Source: Flavobacteriaceae bacterium
GTDB lineage: Bacteria > Bacteroidota > Bacteroidia > Flavobacteriales > Flavobacteriaceae
Reading direction: 5' to 3'
Assembly (NCBI GenBank): GCA_947377425.1
Contig: CANCFZ010000119.1
Location: 1 to 7,498, forward strand
Length of the DNA stretch: 7,498 nt
The translations under genes and the position numbers were made by a program. The number at the start of each line of letters is the position of its first letter. The first letter of the stretch is position 1. The notes beneath the pieces were generated by a model. That model did no database searches. It was not told where the DNA came from and saw only the letters and a list, made by a program, of their open reading frames with translations. Below, piece after piece: positions 1-5,867 of this stretch.

Positions 1-624
1 ACTTAAAGTGCCTATGTTTCCTTTAAAACTTTTGTTTCCATTTAATATTGTTAAATTATCTTGGCTATTTAAGTTATTAAAAACATTTGAAAAACCATAT
101 TGATAGAAAATCAAAGCTCTTACTACTTTACTTCCAGCAGAAATTCCAAAATAAGCATTTCCGTTTATCTTAGAAACATCTACAATTTGATTAGCTTTTA
201 GTAGTGTTCCATTAAGTATTTTAGATTCATCTGTTGATTGTATATCTAATTTTCCATTTACTTGTAAAACGGGTCCAAAATCAACAGAAATGTGGTCTTT
301 TATAATATTATAACTCATTAATAATCTTATTTGAACTCCTGAAAGACTATAATCTATATCTTGTTTTAAGGTAGATTCTAATGAAAATTTGTTTACAAAA
401 AACTGCATTCCATAAATCATACTCCAGTTATCATAATAATTTCCTCTAACGGAAAGTCCGCCTGCAAAACCATTTCCGGGTTTAGTAGTAAAATTTGAAC
501 CCATTAAGGTTGATTGATTCACTCCACCAGAAATTCCAATTCTATTTCCGTCTCTATTATTATATTGAGCAAAAGTTACTGTAGTAAAGATTAAAAAGGT
601 AAGGGATAAAAAAGTTTTCTTCAT
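1..624 (-). CDS. Outer-membrane beta-barrel protein (PorT-like), partial, C-terminus outside window
   Basis: An open frame runs from an ATG at 622-624 to the left edge without a stop, giving 208 visible residues. Residues 1-19 (MKKTFLSLTFLIFTTVTFA, then Q20) form a clear signal peptide with an FAQ-type cleavage site, usual in Flavobacteria. The mature start (GISGGVNQSTLMG) and the following alternation of aromatic and polar residues in short strands (NYYDNWSMIYGMQFF, then SVDFGPVLQV) resemble the 'outer membrane beta-barrel' (OMP_b-brl/PorT-like) families of Bacteroidota. Proteins of this type sit in the outer membrane; no substrate can be inferred. The gene is divergent from the SPFH gene, with 71 bases between the start codons, and has an exact -7 promoter motif at 643-650. 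The family call rests on overall strand pattern and signal peptide, so it is moderate; that a secreted protein is encoded is much surer. Confidence 0.7.
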   Translation of the reverse strand, partial: MKKTFLSLTFLIFTTVTFAQYNNRDGNRIGISGGVNQSTLMGSNFTTKPGNGFAGGLSVRGNYYDNWSMIYGMQFFVNKFSLESTLKQDIDYSLSGVQIRLLMSYNIIKDHISVDFGPVLQVNGKLDIQSTDESKILNGTLLKANQIVDVSKINGNAYFGISAGSKVVRALIFYQYGFSNVFNNLNSQDNLTILNGNKSFKGNIGTLS

Positions 625-642
625 TATAAAATTAATTTGTAA

Positions 643-650
643 CAAACATA
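643..650 (-). promoter_or_regulatory. -7 promoter element (TAnnTTTG) for the beta-barrel gene
   Basis: On the minus strand the sequence reads TATGTTTG, an exact match to the Bacteroidota -7 consensus TAnnTTTG. It would place transcription start around 635-638, about 12 bases before the ATG at 624. No convincing TTG -33 element is seen at the usual 17-23 base spacing, so the call rests on the -7 box and its position. Confidence 0.5.
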
Positions 651-695
651 CATTATTCTCGTATAATAACTGTATTAACAACTTAAATATTATAT

Positions 696-1679
696 ATGAA
701 TCCTATTGTAATTATTATTTTAGTCCTTGGATTATTTGTTTTCTTATCATCTTTCTTCACTGTAAAGCAACAAAGTGCCGTTGTTATTGAGCGTTTTGGA
801 AAATTTATGAGTATTAGAAATTCTGGTTTACAACTTAAACTTCCAATTATCGACAGAATTGCCGGAAGAGTAAACTTGAGAATTCAACAACTTGACGTAA
901 TTATTGAAACCAAAACTAAAGATAACGTGTTTATCAAAATGAAAGTTTCGGTTCAGTTTAATGTAATTCAAGATAAAGTTTATGAAGCATTTTATAAGTT
1001 AGAATATCCGCACGATCAAATTACAGCTTATGTATTTGACGTAGTTCGTGCTGAAGTTCCAAAGTTAATTTTGGACGATGTTTTCGAAAGAAAAGATGAT
1101 ATTGCCATTGGTGTAAAGCGAGAATTGAACGAAGCAATGGCAACTTATGGATATGATATTATCAATACTTTGGTAACTGATATTGATCCAGATATTCAAG
1201 TAAAAAATGCTATGAATAGAATAAACGCGGCTGATAGAGAAAAAACGGCAGCAACATTTGAAAGTGAAGCACAAAGAATTAGAATTGTAGCTAAAGCAAA
1301 AGCGGAAGCAGAAAGTAAAAAACTACAAGGACAAGGTATTGCTGACCAACGTAGAGAAATTGCTCGTGGATTGGTAGAAAGTGTTGAAGTATTAAACCAT
1401 GTTGGAATTAATTCACAAGAAGCATCTGCTTTGATTGTTATTACGCAACACTATGATACGCTTCAAGCGATTGGTGCTGATACCAATTCTAACTTGATTT
1501 TGTTACCAAATTCACCTCAAGCTGCAAGTGATATGTTGAATAGTATGGTTACAAGTTTCACAGCTTCAAATATTATTGGTGAGCAAATGAAAAACCAACC
1601 AAAACGAGTTAAAAAAGCAGATACTACTGCTATCGATTTTAATCCATCGGATACTTCGAATCCAGATGGACAACAATAA
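696..1679 (+). CDS. SPFH/Band 7 domain membrane protein, HIR/stomatin-like
   Basis: The 327-residue product has one N-terminal hydrophobic segment (about residues 3-22), then an SPFH/Band 7 domain (about 23-185) and an Ala/Glu/Lys-rich helical region likely to form a coiled coil (about 178-225). A more conserved tail (about 240-285) precedes a polar, probably disordered C-terminus. SPFH proteins oligomerise into large membrane-anchored assemblies that scaffold microdomains and often modulate proteases or channels. Stretches such as RIQQLDV (62-68), ETKTKDNVF (71-79), YVFDVVRAEVPKLILDDVFE (112-131) and DIDPDIQVKNAMNRINAA (162-179) recall, from memory, the plant hypersensitive-induced-reaction proteins more than E. 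coli QmcA or HflK/C. The length fits the family (about 280-330). No NfeD partner gene lies next to it. The ATG at 696 is preferred because the membrane anchor follows directly; there is no clear Shine-Dalgarno. The gene ends 21 bases before a strong terminator and appears monocistronic. Confidence 0.92.
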   Translation: MNPIVIIILVLGLFVFLSSFFTVKQQSAVVIERFGKFMSIRNSGLQLKLPIIDRIAGRVNLRIQQLDVIIETKTKDNVFIKMKVSVQFNVIQDKVYEAFYKLEYPHDQITAYVFDVVRAEVPKLILDDVFERKDDIAIGVKRELNEAMATYGYDIINTLVTDIDPDIQVKNAMNRINAADREKTAATFESEAQRIRIVAKAKAEAESKKLQGQGIADQRREIARGLVESVEVLNHVGINSQEASALIVITQHYDTLQAIGADTNSNLILLPNSPQAASDMLNSMVTSFTASNIIGEQMKNQPKRVKKADTTAIDFNPSDTSNPDGQQ

Positions 1680-1700
1680 TTTATTTTCTAAAATGAATAA

Positions 1701-1726
1701 AAAAAGAGGCTTAATCGCCTCTTTTT
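1701..1726. terminator. Bidirectional intrinsic terminator between SPFH gene and DUF6327-like gene
   Basis: A perfect 10-bp stem (AAAAAGAGGC, 1701-1710, with GCCTCTTTTT, 1717-1726) encloses a 6-base loop. Read on the plus strand it ends in a T5 run after the SPFH gene. Read on the minus strand it is followed by a T7 run and ends the YtxH/holin-like/DUF6327 operon. The stop codon of the minus-strand gene (1711-1713) lies inside the loop, so the 3' end of that CDS overlaps the terminator. Confidence 0.9.
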
Positions 1727-1965
1727 CTGTTTATATACCAATTGACAATATACGGAATTGCAATCTTTAAAATCGTTCCAAAACTTCCTGAAAACAATTT
1801 TTCATAAACGTTACCAACAAAAGAAACCGTTTTAGACGGAAGAATACTTTCTTTGGTTTTTTCAACACTTAAAAGCATTTTTTGGTAATGAATTTCTTTT
1901 TCAACTTTCAGGATTTCTAACTCTTGTTCAATTTGAGCGTAAGAGGAATATTTTTTGTTTTCCAT
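1711..1965 (-). CDS. Small DUF6327-like protein, third gene of the YtxH/holin-like operon
   Basis: This 84-residue protein has a charged, Glu/Lys-rich N-terminal half (about 1-40), likely helical, followed by a more hydrophobic part around residues 47-79 (GTILKIAIPYIVNWYINRKRGD) that could be membrane-associated. Small proteins of this shape sit downstream of a YtxH protein and a holin-like protein in flavobacteria, where I recall the label DUF6327; the biochemical role is unknown. It starts 4 bases after the stop of the holin-like gene, so the two are almost certainly co-transcribed and perhaps translationally coupled. Its last codons (for KRGD) and stop are built into the operon terminator hairpin. 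Confidence that it is a real gene is high; the family name is from memory. Confidence 0.8.
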   Translation of the reverse strand: MENKKYSSYAQIEQELEILKVEKEIHYQKMLLSVEKTKESILPSKTVSFVGNVYEKLFSGSFGTILKIAIPYIVNWYINRKRGD

Positions 1966-1969
1966 AATG

Positions 1970-2320
1970 TTAGTCGTTAAAAAATATTTCAGAGAATTTT
2001 TCTAGAATTGGACCTTCTACTATTTTGTCTTTTACTAAAAATAATAGTAAGGCTAAAACTAAATAAATTCCAGCTACAGCTAAAAATCCTAATGGATAGC
2101 TATCAAATAATTGTCCCAAAGACATCGCACCTGCTATCGAAATAAATAGCAGAACAATCATCAAACACATTGCAATTAAAAAGAATTTTAATATTAATGT
2201 TGTTGACTTCATTGCCACTTTAAAACCCCAAAGTTTATAGTACGCAATATTGGTTTCTATAAAAGCTTTGGCGTTTTCTTGAATCGCTTCGGTGTTTTCT
2301 TTTAGTACTTCAAATGCCAT
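1970..2320 (-). CDS. Holin-like two-helix membrane protein (phage holin family / holin superfamily III-like)
   Basis: The 116-residue product has an amphipathic N-terminal helix (about 1-38), two hydrophobic helices (about 41-66 and 77-97) joined by a short turn containing DSYP (73-76), and a short charged C-terminus. This two-helix layout matches the widespread chromosomal 'phage holin family' (putative Actinobacterial holin-X) proteins of Bacteroidota, which despite the name are usually not in prophages and have no proven lytic role. No phage gene is visible nearby. The start codon at 2318-2320 overlaps the TAA stop of the upstream YtxH gene by one base (TAATG), and the DUF6327-like gene follows after 4 bases, so the three form a compact operon. 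An envelope-stress or membrane-curvature role is possible but is inference only. Confidence 0.82.
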   Translation of the reverse strand: MAFEVLKENTEAIQENAKAFIETNIAYYKLWGFKVAMKSTTLILKFFLIAMCLMIVLLFISIAGAMSLGQLFDSYPLGFLAVAGIYLVLALLLFLVKDKIVEGPILEKFSEIFFND

Positions 2321-2649
2321 TATTTCTGAAGTTTGGCGTTTTGCTTTTTTAACTCCGCTAATTTCTCTTCTAAAAAAGTAATCGCTTCTTCGGCTTTATA
2401 ACTTGAATTTGAAAGTAAGTCTTCAACCGTTTCCATCAAATCATCTTTGGTTTTAGAAAATTTTTCTTTGGTTTCTTCTTCAAGTGAATTCCATTTAGAA
2501 TTTGCTTGATCTTTTAAATCGTCAAAACCTTCTTTCATTTTTTCTCTTGTTTTGGAACCTTTATCAGGTGCAAACAAAATTCCTAACCCTACACCTATCG
2601 CAGCTCCTGCTAAAAGAGCAATTACGCTATTACTTGTTTTACTTGACAT
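2320..2649 (-). CDS. YtxH domain protein (general-stress-type membrane protein)
   Basis: The 109-residue protein carries the YtxH signature: a small-residue-rich single membrane helix (about residues 8-27, SVIALLAGAAIGVGLGILFA) followed at once by the charged motif APDKGSKTRE (27-36). A long Lys/Glu-rich helical tail (about 37-107) is predicted to be a coiled coil. YtxH proteins are small membrane proteins linked to general stress in Bacillus; the molecular function is not established. The length is typical (about 90-130). This is the first gene of the three-gene operon, and its stop overlaps the next start by one base. A -7-like element lies just upstream (2671-2678). The tail could act as a cytoplasmic or periplasmic scaffold; topology is not determined from the sequence. 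Confidence 0.88.
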   Translation of the reverse strand: MSSKTSNSVIALLAGAAIGVGLGILFAPDKGSKTREKMKEGFDDLKDQANSKWNSLEEETKEKFSKTKDDLMETVEDLLSNSSYKAEEAITFLEEKLAELKKQNAKLQK

Positions 2650-2670
2650 GATATTTTAATTTAATACTAC

Positions 2671-2678
2671 TAAAGTTA
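2671..2678 (-). promoter_or_regulatory. Probable -7 element for the YtxH operon
   Basis: On the minus strand the sequence reads TAACTTTA, seven of eight positions of TAnnTTTG, 21 bases upstream of the ATG at 2649. A matching -33 TTG is not evident. Position and similarity to the other -7 boxes in this window support a weak or regulated promoter. Confidence 0.35.
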
Positions 2679-2879
2679 CGAATAAATATCTATCATTCGT
2701 GTTAAATCATCGTTAAAGGAACAAAACTTATTTTAAAGCGAAATATTCACTGTTTTTTGGTGGTTTGGTAAAATCATATTACCGTTTTTAATAGTTGGAT
2801 TAAAACTAAAATATGAAAGCCTTTTTTAATAGTGAATTTATATGTTTATTTTAGTTGTTATAAGATTTATCAATAATAG

Positions 2880-2905
2880 AAAAAGCCAACATTTCTGCTG
2901 ACTTT
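2880..2905 (-). terminator. Intrinsic terminator of glnS
   Basis: On the minus strand AAAGTCAGC, loop AGAAAT, GTTGGCTTT form a 9-bp stem with two G-T wobbles, followed by additional T residues (TTTTTCTATT). It lies 26 bases downstream of the glnS stop. An outer AATAGAAA/TTTCTATT pair (2875-2882 with 2903-2910) gives an alternative overlapping pairing. Confidence 0.75.
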
Positions 2906-2931
2906 CTATTTATAAAATCTATTTCGAGAAA

Positions 2932-5028
2932 TTAAATCGTGTTTAGTAATTCTAAAACTTTTTCATTTTTCTCTGAATTTTTTAATTCTGATAATTGTGT
3001 TTGAAAATGGTTCAAATTCACTTCGTCATTTTTTAAATTTTCAATTGCTGAAATTCTTGCTGAAAACAATTGACTTTTTAATGACATCGAATATAATTTT
3101 GTCAATTGTTCGATTTCAATATCTTTTGCAGACACTTTATCTGAATATTTCAACACTAAATTAGCAAACAACAACGCATTGTTATCGTTCTTAATATTTT
3201 TTAGAATGGTGTTGATTATCAAACTGTAATTATCGATACTTTTTATGTTTTCAATAATTGGTTTTAAGATAATTTCGGCTGCATTTTCATCTTTTTCTTT
3301 TACATATTTATTGAGTTCTTTTAAGGTATTCATCAATAAATTTTCTTCTTTTTTACCTTTTTCTTCCCAAGCATCTTTTAGTCCAACTGTTTTGTTAAAC
3401 ACTAATTTAGAAGCAGTTGAATCTTTATCAACATTAAAATAACCCAAACGTTGAAATTGGAATTTATCATTTGCTTTTACATCAGCTAAACTTGGTTCTA
3501 CAAATCCTTTGACGATTTCTAACGACGATTTATTCATGAAATCCAAGAAGTTTTTCTCTTTGTGAGAATCGGGTGCTTCGTCAATAAACAGTCTGTCATA
3601 CAAACGAACTTCAGCTTCAATGGCGTGTGAAATAGAAACCCAATGCAAGGTTCCGGCCACTTTTCTTTGACTAGCCTCACTTCCGCTTCCAGAACGTGAA
3701 TCTTCATCATAAGTTACTTGAATTTCGGTAATGTTTCCGTTTGCATCTTTGGTAACACTTTCTCCTTTAATGATGTAACCATTTTTAAGACGTACTTCAT
3801 TTCCGATGCTTAATCTAAAAAATTTAGCTGGAGCAACTTCCAAAAAGTCTTCTCTTTCAATATATAATTCTCTTGAAAATGGCACTTTTCTGAATCCTGC
3901 ACTTTCATCTTCTTGATTGTTCTCGGCTTCCAACCATTCTTCTTTTCCTTCTGGATAATTGGTAATTACCAACTTCACTGGATCTAAAACGGCCATAACT
4001 CTCGGAGCGGTTTTGTTTAGATCTTCACGTAAACAAAACTCCAAAAGCGATACATCAATTACGTTTTCACGTTTGGCAACACCAATAGTTTCACAGAAAT
4101 TTCTAATAGATTTTGCTGTATAACCACGGCGACGTAAACCAGAAATAGTGGGCATTCTTGGATCATCCCAACCATTAACTACATTATCTTGAACCAGTTG
4201 CAATAGTTTTCGTTTGCTCATTACAGTGTAATTCAAATTCAAACGAGCAAACTCATATTGATTTGGACGCACTTTGGTAGCATCATATATTTGATCTAAA
4301 AACCAGTTGTATAATTCGCGGTGCATTACAAATTCTAACGTACAAATTGAATGTGAAATTTGTTCGATATAATCACTTTCACCATGCGCATAATCATACA
4401 TTGGATAGATTTTCCAATCATTTCCTGTTCTGTGATGATGGCGGTGTAAAACTCTATACATCAATGGATCACGCATCAACATATTCTTAGAAGTCATATC
4501 AATTTTAGCTCTCAAAACGTGACTTCCTTCTGGAAAATCTCCGTTTTTCATCGCTTCAAAAAGTTGTAAATTTTCTTCAACCGAACGATTTCTATAAGGT
4601 CCATCAACACCTGGTTGCGTTGGCGTTCCTTTTTGAATTGCCATTTCTTCCGAAGATTGTGAATCTACGTATGCTTTTCCGTTTTTAATCATTACAACTG
4701 CCCAATCGTACAATTGTTGGAAATAATCGGAAGCATAACGCTCTTCAGCCCAATTGAAACCTAACCAAAGTAAATCTTCTTTGATAGCATCAACATATTC
4801 TTGTTCTTCTTTGGCTGGATTGGTATCGTCAAAACGCAAATTTACTGGCGCATTGTACTTTAATCCCAAACCAAAATTCAAGCAAATAGATTTGGCATGA
4901 CCAATATGTAAATACCCATTTGGCTCTGGCGGAAAGCGAAAACGCAATTTATTTTGTGGAAAACCACTTGATAAACTGTCTTCTATAATTTGTTCTATAA
5001 AATGAAGTGATTTTTCTTCGGTTGACAT
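2932..5028 (-). CDS. glnS: Glutamine--tRNA ligase (GlnRS) with C-terminal helical extension
   Basis: GlnRS charges tRNA-Gln with glutamine in the cytoplasm. The 698-residue product has the class I signature PPEPNGYLHIGHAKS (HIGH at 41-44) and the GlnRS form of the KMSKS loop, VMSKRKL (269-275). Conserved blocks RFDDTNPAKE (65-74), YDYAHGESDYIEQISHS (211-227) and WDDPRMPTISGLRRRG (287-302) mark it as GlnRS, not GluRS. The catalytic and connective parts fill roughly residues 25-345, and the anticodon-binding beta-barrels about 345-555. E. coli GlnRS ends near 554 residues; here about 140 more follow (about 558-698), Lys/Asn/Leu-rich and apparently all-helical. Databases often label flavobacterial homologues 'glutamine--tRNA ligase/YqeY domain fusion', but I do not recognise clear YqeY motifs in this tail. 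The gene stands alone, with a -7 box at 5048-5055 and its own terminator. Catalytic motifs look intact. Confidence 0.97.
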   Translation of the reverse strand: MSTEEKSLHFIEQIIEDSLSSGFPQNKLRFRFPPEPNGYLHIGHAKSICLNFGLGLKYNAPVNLRFDDTNPAKEEQEYVDAIKEDLLWLGFNWAEERYASDYFQQLYDWAVVMIKNGKAYVDSQSSEEMAIQKGTPTQPGVDGPYRNRSVEENLQLFEAMKNGDFPEGSHVLRAKIDMTSKNMLMRDPLMYRVLHRHHHRTGNDWKIYPMYDYAHGESDYIEQISHSICTLEFVMHRELYNWFLDQIYDATKVRPNQYEFARLNLNYTVMSKRKLLQLVQDNVVNGWDDPRMPTISGLRRRGYTAKSIRNFCETIGVAKRENVIDVSLLEFCLREDLNKTAPRVMAVLDPVKLVITNYPEGKEEWLEAENNQEDESAGFRKVPFSRELYIEREDFLEVAPAKFFRLSIGNEVRLKNGYIIKGESVTKDANGNITEIQVTYDEDSRSGSGSEASQRKVAGTLHWVSISHAIEAEVRLYDRLFIDEAPDSHKEKNFLDFMNKSSLEIVKGFVEPSLADVKANDKFQFQRLGYFNVDKDSTASKLVFNKTVGLKDAWEEKGKKEENLLMNTLKELNKYVKEKDENAAEIILKPIIENIKSIDNYSLIINTILKNIKNDNNALLFANLVLKYSDKVSAKDIEIEQLTKLYSMSLKSQLFSARISAIENLKNDEVNLNHFQTQLSELKNSEKNEKVLELLNTI

Positions 5029-5047
5029 AATTATTTTGTAATTTTAG

Positions 5048-5055
5048 CAAAGATA
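5048..5055 (-). promoter_or_regulatory. -7 promoter element (TAnnTTTG) for glnS
   Basis: The minus strand reads TATCTTTG, an exact TAnnTTTG match, 20 bases from the ATG at 5028. It implies a leader of only about 13 bases. No good TTG is found at the -33 distance; the upstream part instead holds the GAGAATA-type heptad repeats. Confidence 0.55.
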
Positions 5056-5070
5056 AAAATTTAGATGATA

Positions 5071-5091
5071 GAATATAGAGAATAGAGAATA
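5071..5091. repeat. Heptad tandem repeat (GAATATA-GAGAATA-GAGAATA)
   Basis: Three consecutive 7-base units, the last two identical (5078-5084 and 5085-5091) and the first differing at two positions, lie in the glnS-folB divergent intergenic region, just upstream of the glnS promoter. They are too short to be a recognisable mobile element. Confidence 0.75.
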
Positions 5092-5118
5092 GATGCATTC
5101 TTTTTTAAACTATTCTAA

Positions 5119-5139
5119 CTGAAAACTGAAAACTAAACA
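5119..5139. repeat. Heptad tandem repeat (CTGAAAA-CTGAAAA-CTAAACA) abutting the folB start
   Basis: Two perfect copies of CTGAAAA (5119-5125, 5126-5132) and a third degenerate unit (5133-5139) end two bases before the folB ATG, so they make up the folB translation initiation region. This A-rich leader has no Shine-Dalgarno, which is normal for Flavobacteria. Confidence 0.75.
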
Positions 5140-5140
5140 A

Positions 5141-5500
5141 ATGGGAACTATTAAATTACAAAATATAAGAACTTTTTCATTTCATGGATGTCTTGAAGAA
5201 GAAGGAAAAATTGGTTCAGATTACCGTGTCGATTTAGAAATTAAAACCGATTTGCGTAAATCTTCGCTTTCTGATGACTTAAAAGATACGGTTGATTATG
5301 TACTTTTAAACAAAATTGTAGAAGAAGAAATGGCGATTCGTTCTAAATTATTAGAACATGTTGCTAATAGAATCATCACGAGAATCTTTAAAGAAATTCC
5401 GTCAGTTTCTAGAATTATATTAGGTGTTTCTAAACTAAATCCGCCTATTGGTGGTGATGTTGAAGCAGTTACTATTGAAATGGAAGAATACCGAAATTAA
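5141..5500 (+). CDS. folB: Dihydroneopterin aldolase
   Basis: FolB converts 7,8-dihydroneopterin to 6-hydroxymethyl-7,8-dihydropterin plus glycolaldehyde in folate biosynthesis, acting in the cytoplasm as a ring-shaped octamer. The 119-residue length is typical (about 117-125). Family motifs are in order: FHGCLEEEGKIG (14-25, containing the active-site Glu region after FHG), TVDYVLL (50-56, with the pterin-stacking Tyr53), LLEHVANRI (70-78, with the pterin-binding Glu72) and KLNPPIGG (98-105, with catalytic Lys98 in the KxxPP motif). All key positions appear to be present. The gene is divergent from glnS and is followed by a non-coding region and tRNA-Cys; no other folate gene is adjacent. 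The ATG at 5141 gives the correct family N-terminus. No clear TAnnTTTG box precedes it, so its promoter was not located. The start is preceded directly by heptad repeats. Confidence 0.95.
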   Translation: MGTIKLQNIRTFSFHGCLEEEGKIGSDYRVDLEIKTDLRKSSLSDDLKDTVDYVLLNKIVEEEMAIRSKLLEHVANRIITRIFKEIPSVSRIILGVSKLNPPIGGDVEAVTIEMEEYRN

Positions 5501-5503
5501 GTA

Positions 5504-5525
5504 GGAAGTACAAGGTTGGAAGTAC
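5504..5525. repeat. Direct repeat GGAAGTAC with 14-base period
   Basis: GGAAGTAC occurs at 5504-5511 and again at 5518-5525, that is, 14 bases (two heptads) apart, directly after the folB stop codon. A third partial unit (GAAATAG) follows at 5526. This is compatible with a decayed heptad tract. Confidence 0.6.
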
Positions 5526-5543
5526 GAAATAGAAATTTTAAAA

Positions 5544-5571
5544 ATTATTAATTATCAATTGCAAATTATCA
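5544..5571. repeat. Heptad tandem repeat (ATTATTA-ATTATCA-ATTGCAA-ATTATCA)
   Basis: Four consecutive 7-base units, two of them identical, occupy 5544-5571. The TTG in the third unit (5559-5561) also serves as the probable -33 element of the tRNA-Cys promoter, so the repeat and promoter overlap. Confidence 0.7.
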
Positions 5572-5588
5572 ATAGTTTTATATATTTG
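5559..5588 (+). promoter_or_regulatory. Bacteroidota-type promoter of tRNA-Cys
   Basis: TTG at 5559-5561, 19 bases of spacer, then TATATTTG at 5581-5588 match the Bacteroidota consensus TTG-N(17-23)-TAnnTTTG exactly. Transcription would start near 5593-5596, about 10-13 bases before the mature tRNA 5' end. It is the best complete promoter in the window. Confidence 0.8.
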
Positions 5589-5605
5589 CAATCCAATAAA
5601 TAATT

Positions 5606-5676
5606 GGCGTCGTGGCCGAGCGGCTAGGCACCGGTCTGCAAAACCGTCTACTCCGGTTCGAATCCGGACGATGCCT
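5606..5676 (+). tRNA. tRNA-Cys (anticodon GCA)
   Basis: The 71-base gene folds into a full cloverleaf. The acceptor stem GGCGTCG/CGATGCC (5606-5612 with 5669-5675) has one G-T pair. The D-stem is GCC/GGC. The anticodon stem CCGGT/ACCGT has a C-T mismatch at its outer end and a loop CTGCAAA with anticodon GCA at 5638-5640. The variable loop is short, and the T-stem TCCGG/CCGGA carries the standard TTCGAAT loop. The discriminator base is T (5676), the expected cysteine identity element. CCA is not encoded, so it must be added post-transcriptionally. The gene has its own promoter upstream and an intrinsic terminator five bases downstream, so it is transcribed alone. Confidence 0.96.
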
Positions 5677-5680
5677 CAAG

Positions 5681-5710
5681 AAAGAGATACAGAAATGTGT
5701 CTCTTTTTTT
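5681..5710 (+). terminator. Intrinsic terminator of tRNA-Cys (copy 1)
   Basis: AAAGAGATAC (5681-5690), loop AGAAAT, GTGTCTCTTT (5697-5706) form a 10-bp stem with one T-G wobble, followed by an unbroken T run to 5710. It begins five bases after the tRNA 3' end. Confidence 0.88.
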
Positions 5711-5745
5711 GTTTCAAATTTTTAGAAAAAATTAATTAAAGATAT

Positions 5746-5797
5746 TGCAAAACCTTGTACTTTGGTTCTCCCGAGGCTTCGGGACGGACGATGCCTC
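5746..5797 (+). pseudogene. tRNA-Cys 3'-half remnant, unit 2
   Basis: This begins with TGCAAAACC like the anticodon arm of the intact tRNA and ends with GGACGATGCCTC like its acceptor 3' strand. The 5' half (acceptor, D-arm) is absent, and the T-arm is replaced by TCCCGAGGCTTCGGGA, an almost perfect palindrome. It cannot fold as a tRNA. It is followed by a copy of the tRNA terminator. Confidence 0.8.
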
Positions 5798-5800
5798 AAG

Positions 5801-5832
5801 AAAGAGATAAAGAAATGTGTCTCTTTTTTTTT
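5801..5832 (+). terminator. Terminator copy 2 in the tRNA-Cys repeat array
   Basis: AAAGAGATA pairs with TGTCTCTTT across a short loop, and the T run is longer (nine T residues, 5824-5832) than in copy 1. One base change (C to A at 5810) removes the innermost pair. It would stop any read-through from the tRNA. Confidence 0.75.
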
Positions 5833-5867
5833 GTTTCAAATTTTTAGAAAAAATTGATTAAAGATAT

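Larger units (their letters stand above)
2650..2931. other. Intergenic stretch between YtxH operon and glnS
   Basis: These 282 bases are very AT-rich. Near the left end is the probable YtxH promoter and at the right end the glnS terminator (2880-2905). In between, a start-less minus-strand frame at 2733-2825 reads 30 codons to a stop (containing FNPTIKNGN and KTVNISL). It could be the decayed tail of a former gene, but there is no start, no ribosome site and too little sequence to name it. Nothing else is recognisable. Confidence 0.5.

Noticed and set aside
1065..1274. Minus-strand 69-codon frame inside the SPFH gene
   Set aside because: It lies wholly antisense to a well-supported gene and its Cys/Phe/Ile-rich product has no recognisable features.
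1970..2320. Prophage lysis cassette suggested by the holin-like protein
   Set aside because: No endolysin, spanin or phage structural gene is nearby; the operon partners are chromosomal YtxH and DUF6327-like proteins.
2733..2825. Start-less minus-strand frame that reads like a protein C-terminus
   Set aside because: Only 30 codons between stops, no start codon or promoter and no family recognised; kept only as a remark on the intergenic stretch.
2813..2854. Plus-strand 13-codon ATG frame
   Set aside because: Too short, no ribosome site and no supporting feature.
3245..3442. Plus-strand 65-codon frame inside glnS
   Set aside because: It is antisense to the glnS C-terminal extension, and its Phe/Ser-rich composition is the usual shadow of a Lys/Glu-rich coding strand.
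5029..5140. Riboswitch or tRNA-sensing leader for glnS or folB
   Set aside because: Leaders are very short and AT-rich; no conserved fold, T-box or pterin/THF aptamer motif is visible.
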